Source of the DNA: Paenibacillus sp. MSJ-34
GTDB lineage: Bacteria > Bacillota > Bacilli > Paenibacillales > Paenibacillaceae
Length of the DNA stretch: 64,000 nt
Assembly (NCBI RefSeq): GCF_018918005.1
Contig: NZ_JAHLPR010000009.1
Coordinates: forward strand, 62,001-126,000
Reading direction: 5' to 3'
In this document: positions 17,784 through 25,395 of the stretch, piece by piece
How positions within the stretch are numbered: the first letter of the stretch is position 1
Layout of the letters: every line of letters starts with the position of its first letter
The notes under the pieces: generated by a model
The model's database searches: none
The model's input: the letters and a program-made list of their open reading frames with translations, nothing else
What the model was told of the DNA's origin: nothing
Program-made: the position numbers and the translations under genes

Positions 17784-17814
17784 TTGATTGCAATTTCATA
17801 TCAATACCAGTTAG

Positions 17815-17980
17815 TATAAGGTCAATTTGCGAACCTTTTTCGGAAATGATTGTTGCCGGAATCTTATCTCCGATTCCGGGAATCGATCGAATGAACTCAT
17901 ATTCTTCAAAAGTCTCGGCCAGGGCATCTATCTCCTCTTCTAGTTTAGATAGGTGCCTTTGGTATGCTCGAAATGCCCGT
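17815..17980 (-). pseudogene. Fragment of an IS110-type transposase
   Basis: The minus-strand frame contains AYQRHLSKLEEEIDALAE followed by IRSIPGIGDKIPATIISE. This matches the helix-hairpin-helix start of the C-terminal domain of IS110/IS1111 transposases (SIPGIGxxxAATIISEIG). The catalytic N-terminal DEDD part and the rest of the C-terminal domain are missing, and the sequence diverges right after IISEKG. No flanking IS ends are recognisable. It is a dead fragment. Confidence 0.65.
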
Positions 17981-18176
17981 GTGGACAACAGCACGGATAC
18001 AATCCCAAAAACGAGGACAAGTGTTGCATCGAGAAGTTGATAGCTTCGAAAACCCGCAATTGGAGTCTGCTTCACCATTCGCCACCGTTGATGGTACTGG
18101 CTTCATTGCGCATATACAAGGGGATACCTCTTTGCATATCGAGTGCGATCGGGGACCTACGCTCCCTTGTTTGGCG

Positions 18177-18362
18177 CAAACGAAACTGGCAATTCTTATT
18201 AGGCTCAAAATGAAGACGTCCCCATTCTAGCGAAAGTACGCATCGTTATTCATTGGAAATCGGCGATTGTACCGCCTTTTTCCCCACATTAGCGTGTTTG
18301 AGTTTCGTTAGACATTGCAACATGATGATTTACAGGCGATTAGCGTGTATCAGTTTCGTTAG
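18177..18362. repeat. Four-palindrome element, 23-bp family, copy 3
   Basis: Palindromes start at 18177, 18227, 18289 and 18340 (50, 62 and 51 bp apart). The last two are nearly identical (TTAGCGTGT at one end, GTTTCGTTAG at the other). The first is most diverged but shares AACGAAACTG with the reverse complement of the fourth. It lies inside the gene graveyard between the YcdB/YcdC and MerR genes. Confidence 0.72.
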
Positions 18363-18495
18363 CCCGCTCGGGCGAATCGTCAGCCGCCAGCGGTATGATG
18401 AAGTGGACTCTGATCGCAGGTTTTACCTTTTTACCCCACGGGACTTGCTTACCAGCACGCTATACATTTTCATAACCTCTGCGGCAAATGATCGT

Positions 18496-18926
18496 TCAGG
18501 ACTGCATGCAGCAATCCAATCCCGCTCCGTAGGTAATAAACCCTGGCTTTCTAGCACCTGAACGAGGGGGATTTTCACAGAAGAGGGCCGACAAAACGCT
18601 TCCTCGGGCTTGAAGAGCAGCAATACGCTCGATGCAACGCCAGTGAAAAACGAGGACAAGAATCCCGTTCAGGAGCACAACTCCCCAGTCGGCATCGGTA
18701 CTGAAAGCGTTCCGTCCTGTTAGCACAGCCCAATTAATTAAGGCGACACCCAACAAAACAGCGCTTGCAATGACGATGAGAATACCAGATATCGGACCGG
18801 AGAATTTGGCACCGATCGCGAGTGAAAGCACTGAATCTTACCAAGAATGAATGAGACTCGCTTTACCGGTGCGATCAGAAAACGGTCAATGACACCGTTG
18901 TTCAAATCTATCATAGCCATCGTCAT
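18496..18926 (-). pseudogene. Decayed ABC-2 type exporter permease
   Basis: One frame has AMIDLNNGVIDRFLIAPVKR and LILGKI-like sequence, typical of DrrB-type ABC-2 permeases after the second membrane segment. Another frame, beginning near 18830, continues with LSLAIGAKFSGPISG and a hydrophobic ILIVIASAVLLGVAL stretch. A deletion plus frameshift separates them, the N-terminus is absent and the C-terminal part degenerates. It follows a truncated ATPase fragment, so an exporter operon has been lost. Confidence 0.7.
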
Positions 18927-19078
18927 ACCACTCCCTTCTGAGTTTCTTTGAGTGATTGTCCGGTGTATCGTAAATAAACGTCGTCAAGCGACGGACGGGC
19001 CAACACTGCGGAGGCTGCCTTGATCCCTGCGGCTTTCAGTCTGGTCAAAGCGGTTGGCAAGGTCGATGAACCGTCCAG
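18923..19078 (-). pseudogene. C-terminal fragment of a DrrA-type ABC ATPase
   Basis: About 50 residues remain, including RPSLDDVYLRYTG and SLKETQ. The DDVYLRYTG signature is characteristic of the C-terminus of daunorubicin-resistance-type ATP-binding proteins. The nucleotide-binding domain is missing; the fragment begins almost exactly at the merR stop codon, so most of the gene was deleted. Confidence 0.75.
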
Positions 19079-19079
19079 G

Positions 19080-19832
19080 TTATTTCTTTGTAGATTCAAA
19101 TGTCTCGGCGGCGATACATAAATAATAGGAAAGACCTGGTTGTTGACTTTCAAGCATTTTAAGATGAAAATCGTCATTCAAAAAGAATCTTGTTTGCTTT
19201 GCAAAGTCCGCAGCCGTTGTTTCATGTCCATGTTCATTCAAGAAATCAAGATGCTGATGAATCAACTGTTGTACTTTTTTATCATCAACTCTTAATCCGT
19301 CCTTCAGTGACTGAGCCATCCCACCCATAAAACGTTTTGCTTCCAAAGCGGATTCGTTCATGGATTGTACGTCAATTGGAGTTTCCGCATGTAAATCGTA
19401 GCCGTATTTTTCGTTCAGATACTCATATTGTTCGGACAATGCCTCCTTCCATTCCTTTTCGCTTTCAAATCCTTTAAACAGTGCCGATTTGTCCATAACT
19501 GTTCCTTTCCTGGTGTGCTCGATCGATACATCCAATGTCTGAACAAGCTGTTCCAGCCTTTGCTTACGTGCAAGAATCAGCTTTCTCTGCTCAGACAAAA
19601 CCGATAGCCGGTCGGGCTTCCCATCAAGAATTTGTTTGATTTTTTTAAGGGGGAAATCCAGTTCACGATAGAACAGAATTTCTTGCAGACGTTCAAGCTC
19701 TTTCATTCCATAAAGGCGATAGCCGGTTTCACTCACCTTGCATGGCAACAAAAGGCCGATCTTGTGATAGTGATGCAACGTCTTGATCGTCACATTCGCC
19801 AATTCCGACATTTCCTTTACCGTGTACCGCAT
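19080..19832 (-). CDS. MerR-family regulator with TipAS-like ligand domain
   Basis: 250 residues. The N-terminal MerR winged helix (MRYTVKEMSELANVTIKTL, then HYHKIGLL and YRLYGMKELERL) is followed by a long coiled-coil dimerisation helix (about 75-115) and a TipAS-type domain (about 120-250, FKGFESEKEW, EAKRFMGGM) that binds hydrophobic or antibiotic ligands in the TipA/Mta group. The preferred start ATG 19832 has GAGGTGG just upstream. The gene directly precedes the wreck of a drug-type ABC exporter, so it probably once controlled drug efflux. Its own promoter has the MerR architecture. Confidence 0.9.
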   Translation of the reverse strand: MRYTVKEMSELANVTIKTLHHYHKIGLLLPCKVSETGYRLYGMKELERLQEILFYRELDFPLKKIKQILDGKPDRLSVLSEQRKLILARKQRLEQLVQTLDVSIEHTRKGTVMDKSALFKGFESEKEWKEALSEQYEYLNEKYGYDLHAETPIDVQSMNESALEAKRFMGGMAQSLKDGLRVDDKKVQQLIHQHLDFLNEHGHETTAADFAKQTRFFLNDDFHLKMLESQQPGLSYYLCIAAETFESTKK

Positions 19833-19851
19833 TTCAACCACCTCATTCATC

Positions 19852-19882
19852 ACTTTAAAGGCTCCTCCAAGAGGAGAGTCAA
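19852..19882 (-). promoter_or_regulatory. MerR-type promoter with dyad in a 19-bp spacer
   Basis: On the minus strand TTGACT is followed after 19 bp by TAAAGT. The spacer contains the perfect dyad CTCCTC, TTG, GAGGAG. An over-long spacer with a central dyad is the hallmark of promoters that MerR proteins activate by DNA distortion. Transcription would begin about 13 bases before the merR ATG. Confidence 0.6.
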
Positions 19883-19925
19883 TAGTTAACTCTAACTTTT
19901 TTATTTCATCATACCTTATAATACG

Positions 19926-19965
19926 AAGGGCCTGGTGCAGATCATTCTATGACCAGGCCCTTTTT
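19926..19965. terminator. Strong stem-loop terminator between merR and GH76
   Basis: AAGGGCCTGGT (19926-19936) pairs perfectly with ACCAGGCCCTT (19952-19962), followed by Ts on the plus strand. No intact plus-strand gene precedes it, so it may insulate the GH76 promoter or be left from a lost gene. The rest of this 317-base gap holds the merR promoter on the left and the GH76 promoter on the right. Confidence 0.75.
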
Positions 19966-20054
19966 GGATTCCGCACATCATGGATATTACTTTAACGCAG
20001 ACATCCAGCTCTATATGGCATATTGTTATTATACTATTTATTTATCTATATATA

Positions 20055-20100
20055 TTGACATATCAATAATATGACATTATATTTGGCGTAAGCGCTTTTA
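20055..20100 (+). promoter_or_regulatory. Near-consensus sigma-A promoter with cre site for the GH76 operon
   Basis: TTGACA (20055-20060), a 17-bp spacer and TATATT (20078-20083) form a near-perfect promoter. CGTAAGCGCTTTTA at 20087-20100 matches the cre consensus TGWAAGCGYTWNCW at 12 of 14 positions. It covers the expected transcription start, the position at which CcpA represses by blocking RNA polymerase. Confidence 0.75.
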
Positions 20101-20149
20101 TGTAAGAGTGAAAAGGAAAAAACAAGTAAAGAGAGGAGAATGAATACGA

Positions 20150-21697
20150 ATGATAGGTTGGCGCAAGGGGAAGCGGTGGTTGGTCGCGACGCTGATGTCG
20201 GCGATGTTGTCGGTGTCGCTGTTCGGTCCGATCGGAGGCGGTAAGGCGGAAGCGTTCACAGAAGCGAACGCGGTCCAGGCGATGGATGACTTTTTGAACA
20301 CGTTTTACGATCCTGCGAAGAAATATTTCTATACCAACAGCGACCGGCAGATCCACTCGCATGCTTCCGGTCCGGAGAACGGGCTGTACACCGACTATTG
20401 GTGGGAAGCCCAGCTGTGGGAGACGGTCATGGACGCTTACGAGCGGACGGCAAACGCGGAATACTACAATTTGATCGGCGATATTTACGACGGGTTTAGG
20501 GCCGCTTATCCCGATTGGGAGAGCAATCCCTTCAATGACGATATCGGCTGGTGGGCGCTAGGGGCGCTGCGGGCGTACGACCTTACGGGAGAGTCGCGCT
20601 ATAAGGACATGGCCAAAGACATGTTCGATTTCATCTGGCAGTCGTGGAGCAGCGATTTCGGCGGCGGCATCTGGTGGAACAGGATCGGTTTCCTGCCTCA
20701 GAAGAATGTGGCCACGAACGCCACGGCTGCCGTGATCGCCATGAAACTTTACCGCGTCCTGAATGATAACGATTATTTGGAGAAAGCGAATCAATTGTAC
20801 GATTGGGTAGAGACAACGCTGTATGCGGGCGATGGGTATATTTACGATCAATACCGTCAGGGCGAAGGAGTGAAGGATTGGGAATTCACTTACGATTTCG
20901 GGTTGTTCGCCGGGGCTTCGGTTGAAATGTATAAGGAAACCCTGGACACCACCTATCTGGCCCATGCTACGGATTCCGTCGATTGGGTCTTCCGCAATAT
21001 GACGACGGACGGCAAGACGCTGTTGTATGAAGGGCCTGACGACGCGCCCCTCTTCAAAATGATTTTTGCGCGTAACGTGCGAAAGCTCATCAATGAAGCG
21101 GGGCAGACGCAATACGAAGATTTTCTCGCTTTCAACGCTTCTCAGGCCTGGAACCATCGCCGCGACGCTGACGGCATTATCGGTCCCGACTGGTCGATCG
21201 CCCCGGACGACGGTTACATTCAGAGCGGTGCGGCGGCGGCGGGCGTCTCGATCCTGTTCCTTGCCGTTCCGGATAACACGACGGGAACGGTCGTCGCACC
21301 CGGACCTTACGAAGCCGAGAACGCGTTCAAAAGCGGCGTGAACAACGAACCGAATTCATTGGAAAGAGCGGGCTACAGCGGACGCGGGTATGTCGCCGGG
21401 TGGAACGCCGACAACACATATGTAACGTTCGCCGTAAATGCGCTCGCGGCGGGCAATTACGATTTGACGTTCCATTACAGCGCAGGGGCTGGCCATGCGG
21501 TCCGGGAACTTCAGGTGAACGGCGCAGCGGTCCGTCCGGCGCTTAGCTTCGGCGGTACCGGCAATTGGTCGGCCTGGGACACGGTGACGGTCAATACCGC
21601 TCTTTCCGCGGGAACGAACTTGATTCGTTTGGCTTTCAACTCCGGCACCGGCAGTTCCAACTATTTGAATCTGGATTATTTGCAAGTAACACAATAA
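20150..21697 (+). CDS. Secreted GH76 alpha-1,6-mannanase-type enzyme with C-terminal CBM
   Basis: 515 residues. A signal peptide (about 1-35) is followed by a glycoside hydrolase family 76 catalytic domain (about 36-375). The catalytic Asp pair of the family is at Asp130-Asp131 in NPFNDDIGWWALGAL, and the WWEAQLWE, DFGGGIWWN and TNATAAV segments line the expected alpha-barrel cleft. A CBM6/CBM35-like beta-sandwich (about 383-515, GPYEAENA to LDYLQV) should bind polysaccharide. GH76 enzymes cut alpha-1,6-mannan backbones such as fungal mannan. ATG 20150 follows GAGAGGAG. A second GH76 gene lies 30 bases downstream, probably co-transcribed under the same promoter and cre site. Confidence 0.92.
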   Translation: MIGWRKGKRWLVATLMSAMLSVSLFGPIGGGKAEAFTEANAVQAMDDFLNTFYDPAKKYFYTNSDRQIHSHASGPENGLYTDYWWEAQLWETVMDAYERTANAEYYNLIGDIYDGFRAAYPDWESNPFNDDIGWWALGALRAYDLTGESRYKDMAKDMFDFIWQSWSSDFGGGIWWNRIGFLPQKNVATNATAAVIAMKLYRVLNDNDYLEKANQLYDWVETTLYAGDGYIYDQYRQGEGVKDWEFTYDFGLFAGASVEMYKETLDTTYLAHATDSVDWVFRNMTTDGKTLLYEGPDDAPLFKMIFARNVRKLINEAGQTQYEDFLAFNASQAWNHRRDADGIIGPDWSIAPDDGYIQSGAAAAGVSILFLAVPDNTTGTVVAPGPYEAENAFKSGVNNEPNSLERAGYSGRGYVAGWNADNTYVTFAVNALAAGNYDLTFHYSAGAGHAVRELQVNGAAVRPALSFGGTGNWSAWDTVTVNTALSAGTNLIRLAFNSGTGSSNYLNLDYLQVTQ

Positions 21698-21727
21698 TAC
21701 GTTGGCGGATAGAGAGGGGTTTTATTT

Positions 21728-22777
21728 TTGGCACAGCAAATGATATGGGGGATCCGAGCGGAAACGGCGCAGGAGGAATGGATCTACAACTTTTGGAACG
21801 AACAGCTTGGCATCATGAATCAGATGGAGCCTTGCGAAGGAACATGCAACGATCATTTTGTCTACTGGTGGCATGCCCATGTCATCGATGCGTTGGCGGA
21901 CGGCTTCGAACGGTCGCGCAATCCGCGTTATCTCGCGCGAATCGACCGGGTGATCGAGGGGGTAAAGCGCTTGAACGGAGATACGCTGCTGCATAACTAC
22001 TATGACGACATGGAATGGATGGCTCTGGCGCTGCTGCGGGTATACGACGCGACGAAGCTGGCCGTGTACAAGGATCATGTGATGAATCTGTGGGAAAGCA
22101 TCAAAACCGCCTGGAACGGCCATTGCGGGGGAGGCATGGCGTGGAAGAAGGATCAGTTGGACTATAAAAATACGCCGGCCAATGCGCCTGCCTCTATTTT
22201 GGCAGCCCGGCTGTACCAGCGTTTTGGGGATACCGAAGATTTCGAGTGGGCCGTTCGCATCTATCGGTGGACGAAGGAGAATCTGGTCGATCCGCAAACC
22301 GGTTTCGTCTGGGACGGCATGAACCGGCTCGGCGACGGGAAGATCGATTACGATTGGGAGTATACGTACTGCCAAGGCGTCTGGATCGGCGCGGGACTCG
22401 AATTGTTCGCCATTACCGGAGACACTGCGTACTTGTCCGATGCCGTAAGGACGGCCGAGACGGCGACTGCGCGGTTTGCGCCCGATCCGGGGGGCATTAT
22501 GGCGGACGAGGGCGAAGACGATTGCGGTCTCTTCAAGGGCATTTTCGTGCGATATTTGCGGGACTTGCTCCGTATCCGGCCGGATCTGCATCCTATTCGC
22601 CGCATGTTGTTCCGCAATGCCGAAGCGCTCTGGAACCGATCCCGCAACGAGCGCGGATTAATCGGCCGCTCCTGGCAAGGACCGGTGGAGCCGAAGGTCC
22701 AATTGAGCGCGCAGCTAAGCGGGCTGATGCTGCTGGAGATGGTCGCCTCGCTTCCGAATGCTGCGCCTTCGGATTGA
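21728..22777 (+). CDS. Cytosolic GH76-family glycoside hydrolase
   Basis: 349 residues of a GH76 domain alone: no signal peptide, lipobox or binding module. The catalytic Asp pair is kept in HNYYDDMEWMALALLR, with YWWHAHVIDA, CGGGMAW and TPANAPASILAARL matching segments of the upstream secreted paralogue. It presumably acts inside the cell on imported mannooligosaccharides. The start TTG 21728 is preceded by AGAGAGGGG; an ATG four codons later is an alternative. The gene pairs a secreted and an intracellular enzyme of one family. Confidence 0.88.
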   Translation: MAQQMIWGIRAETAQEEWIYNFWNEQLGIMNQMEPCEGTCNDHFVYWWHAHVIDALADGFERSRNPRYLARIDRVIEGVKRLNGDTLLHNYYDDMEWMALALLRVYDATKLAVYKDHVMNLWESIKTAWNGHCGGGMAWKKDQLDYKNTPANAPASILAARLYQRFGDTEDFEWAVRIYRWTKENLVDPQTGFVWDGMNRLGDGKIDYDWEYTYCQGVWIGAGLELFAITGDTAYLSDAVRTAETATARFAPDPGGIMADEGEDDCGLFKGIFVRYLRDLLRIRPDLHPIRRMLFRNAEALWNRSRNERGLIGRSWQGPVEPKVQLSAQLSGLMLLEMVASLPNAAPSD

Positions 22778-22805
22778 GGGGTTCCAAACCGAACCGTTCG
22801 CGTCA

Positions 22806-22991
22806 TTAGCGGGAAAATCTACCGTTAAAATGCAAGATTGGCTGCGGATATAGAGACTAGCGGTAATTGTTGGAGCTAATTTCGGAGAGATTGGGCAAAA
22901 TGCCGATTTCGGATAAATTAGATCCAGGTTTTACCTTTAATTTAGGAAAAGAGGGGACAACGGGGAAATTAACGGTATGAATTGACGTTAA
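22806..22991. repeat. Four-palindrome element, 23-bp family, copy 2
   Basis: Palindromes start at 22806, 22857, 22918 and 22969 (51, 61 and 51 bp apart). The clearest ones run from TTAGCGG to ACCGTTAA (first) and from TTAACGG to ACGTTAA (fourth). Reverse-complemented palindrome 4 matches palindrome 1 at 16 of 23 positions; palindrome 3 versus 2 gives 15 of 23. The 28-bp spacers show no conservation. Confidence 0.83.
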
Positions 22992-23003
22992 GCTGTCGGC
23001 GGG

Positions 23004-23126
23004 GCATTCCCGCTTGTCTGCGGCGGGGCGTTCCCGCTTATTCTGGCGGCATGGCGTCCCCGGTATTACGATGGCAAGGCATTCCCGCTTGTCTGCAGCA
23101 TGGCATTTCCGCCTTCCCGGCGGTAT
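23004..23126. repeat. Degenerate tandem repeat, period about 24-26 bp
   Basis: Five head-to-tail units start near 23004, 23028, 23054, 23079 and 23103, most carrying GCATTCCCGCTTGTCTG or a variant. The unit is not in frame with a convincing gene: the open frame across it has no ribosome binding site and overlaps the binding-protein gene on the other strand. Confidence 0.75.
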
Positions 23127-23234
23127 CGCGAGCGACGGGCCGCGACAGGAGGGCGACAGGCTGCGGGCAGCGAGCGGAAGATGTCAGGACAAGCGGACGG
23201 AGGGACGCACTCTGTCCGCCGTCTCCGCTCGGGC

Positions 23235-24248
23235 CTACGGGTTCAACACTTCCTGCGTCCATTTCTCCAGCAGCCGCTCCCGGTTCGTGCCCGCCCAATC
23301 GTGATCGTACGGGACCGTGTTCAAATCGTCCAGCGGAAACGCCTCTTCCGGCGAGACGGCATCGCGGTTTGTCAGCAATTGGAAGTTGCCCGCAAACTTG
23401 CCCAATTCCTGGGCTTCTTTCGTCAGCGCCCAATCGACGAACAATCGCGCTTCCCGCATATTCGGGGCGCCGTCTATTATGCCGACGGCTCCGATCTCGT
23501 ACCCGGTTCCTTCGCTCGGAAAACCGATGACGATGTTGCGAAAGCCTTCTTTATAGAATTTCACGGCGTCATGGGAGAACATGATGGCCGTGCCGACTTC
23601 GCCCATGCCGACGTTCCGGCCGAGGACGCTGCCTGTAGAGGTGTAAGCGCCGGTCTGCTGGTTAAGCTGCTTGAAATACGCAAACGCACGGTCCTCGCCC
23701 CACAATTGCACCAATGTGGCGAGGACCGTATATCCCGTTCCGGACGAACGGGGGTCGGGCATCGCGATCATCCCTTTATATTTCGGATTCAGCAGGTCAT
23801 CCCACGATTGAGGCGGATTGAGGCCGACTTCCTGCAGCCATGCCTTGTTCGACACAAACGCGACCGAGCCGGCGTAAATGCCTGTCCAGTAGCCTTCGCT
23901 GTCTTTGTACTTGTCGTCGATCAGTTGGGCGTTGTCCGACACATACGGGGCGAGCAGCCCTTCGTTCTTCGCTTGTACGAACGTGTCCGCAGGGCCGCCG
24001 AACCAGATGCTCGTGCGGGGGTGATCCCGCTCGGCGCGGATTCTCGCCAGAATTTCCCCGTTCGACATGCGGACATATGAAACTTTAATGCCCGTTTCTT
24101 TCTGGAACGTTTCAATCGCTTTAATCGCGTGATCCTCGTACAGACCCGCATAGATGGTCAATTCGCCTGTGCGTTCGGGCGAGCATGCGGTCAGGAAGAG
24201 CAAACACGCGGAGAGTAGCGGCAGCGCCCGTCGATATCCTCGTCTCAT
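23235..24248 (-). CDS. ABC transporter substrate-binding lipoprotein (AfuA/FbpA-like)
   Basis: 337 residues. A lipoprotein signal (LLFLTACSPE, Cys about residue 22) precedes a type II periplasmic-binding fold of the AfuA/FbpA group. Characteristic stretches are LTIYAGLYEDHAIKAIE, SIWFGGPADTF, SEGYWTGIYAGS and SWDDLLNPKYKGMIAMPDP. Members bind ferric iron or, in the Actinobacillus AfuA case, hexose phosphates. The tyrosine pair of classical ferric-binding proteins is not evident at the C-terminal side, so a sugar-phosphate or other anionic ligand is plausible. It is the last gene of the permease-ATPase-binding protein operon; a second, similar binding protein lies at 30969-32054. Confidence 0.88.
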   Translation of the reverse strand: MRRGYRRALPLLSACLLFLTACSPERTGELTIYAGLYEDHAIKAIETFQKETGIKVSYVRMSNGEILARIRAERDHPRTSIWFGGPADTFVQAKNEGLLAPYVSDNAQLIDDKYKDSEGYWTGIYAGSVAFVSNKAWLQEVGLNPPQSWDDLLNPKYKGMIAMPDPRSSGTGYTVLATLVQLWGEDRAFAYFKQLNQQTGAYTSTGSVLGRNVGMGEVGTAIMFSHDAVKFYKEGFRNIVIGFPSEGTGYEIGAVGIIDGAPNMREARLFVDWALTKEAQELGKFAGNFQLLTNRDAVSPEEAFPLDDLNTVPYDHDWAGTNRERLLEKWTQEVLNP

Positions 24249-24276
24249 CTTCCATCCCCGCTTTCCCGCTATCTTT

Positions 24277-25344
24277 TTATATTACATGCAACGAATGTTC
24301 GGAAAACTGCAACGATACGAATTCGCCCACCCGGTGAACGCTTTCCTCCGACGGATTGTTTTCCGTAATTTGCAACGTTGTGCCTTCAAACTCCACTTCA
24401 TATTCTTGCGTTTGGCCCATAAAGACGCTTTTCGTCACGACGGCGACATTCTCTGTGCCTTTCGTAAGCCGAACGGCTTCCGGACGGATCACGACCGACA
24501 CTTCGTCGTTTACCCGGTGAACGCCGGTATTTCTCGCCATCATTATACCAGTTTGGGTGCGGATATGCAGTCGATCCTCCGCTGCCTCGACTACGCGGCC
24601 GTCGATGAAGTTGGCGGTTCCGATAAAATCGGCGACGAATTTCGTGGCCGGCCGCTGATATACTTGTTGCGGCGTGCCGATCTGCTCGATTTGCCCTTTA
24701 TTCATGACGATGACCCGATCGCTCATGCTCATCGCCTCGCTCTGATCATGGGTGACATATATGGCGGTAATGCCGATCTGCTGCTGGATGCGGCGGATTT
24801 CGTCCCGCATGACGAGGCGCAGCTTGGCGTCCAGATTGGATAACGGCTCGTCGAACAGCAGTACGCCCGGCTCCATCACCAGCGCCCGCGCCAAAGCGAC
24901 GCGCTGCTGCTGGCCGCCCGAAAGCTGCGAAGGCATACGGTCTTTATACTCCGTTAAGTTCATGATGTCCAGCACGCCATGAACTTTCTTCATAATCTCG
25001 GTTTTGGACAGTTTCTTAATTTTCAGGCCGTAAGCAATATTATCGAATACGCTCAGATGCGGGAAGAGCGCGTACGATTGGAATACCATCGTGCAATCCC
25101 GTTTATTCGGAGGAATCGTATTGACTTTCTCCTCTCCGAAGTAAATATCTCCCGCTGTAATATCTTCAAAACCGGCGATCATGCGCAGCGTTGTCGTTTT
25201 GCCGCAGCCGGAAGGGCCGAGCAGCGTCACGAACTCCCCCGCTTCGATTTGGACGTTCACATCGGATACGGCGTATACGGTTTGATTTTTTTCGTCTTTA
25301 AAAGCTTTGGCAACATTGCGCAAAGAAACAGATTTCGCATTCAT
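24277..25344 (-). CDS. ABC transporter ATP-binding protein (FbpC/PotA-like)
   Basis: 355 residues: an import-type ATPase with Walker A GPSGCGKTT, Q-loop QSYALFPHL, signature LSGGQQQR, Walker B LLFDEPLSNLD and switch HD in VTHDQSEAM. A C-terminal TOBE domain (about 245-355) typical of sugar, polyamine and iron importers follows. It should power the two-domain permease encoded 51 bases upstream, with the lipoprotein encoded 28 bases downstream. ATG 25344 follows AAGGAGGG. Confidence 0.93.
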   Translation of the reverse strand: MNAKSVSLRNVAKAFKDEKNQTVYAVSDVNVQIEAGEFVTLLGPSGCGKTTTLRMIAGFEDITAGDIYFGEEKVNTIPPNKRDCTMVFQSYALFPHLSVFDNIAYGLKIKKLSKTEIMKKVHGVLDIMNLTEYKDRMPSQLSGGQQQRVALARALVMEPGVLLFDEPLSNLDAKLRLVMRDEIRRIQQQIGITAIYVTHDQSEAMSMSDRVIVMNKGQIEQIGTPQQVYQRPATKFVADFIGTANFIDGRVVEAAEDRLHIRTQTGIMMARNTGVHRVNDEVSVVIRPEAVRLTKGTENVAVVTKSVFMGQTQEYEVEFEGTTLQITENNPSEESVHRVGEFVSLQFSEHSLHVI

Positions 25345-25395
25345 GGGAATACCCTCCTTGACTTGCTTTGGAAGTTGTACGTCTTGGCATTGTCT

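Noticed and set aside
22982-23530. Open frame over the 24-bp tandem repeat
   Set aside because: No ribosome binding site, low-complexity product, and it overlaps the clear binding-protein gene on the other strand.
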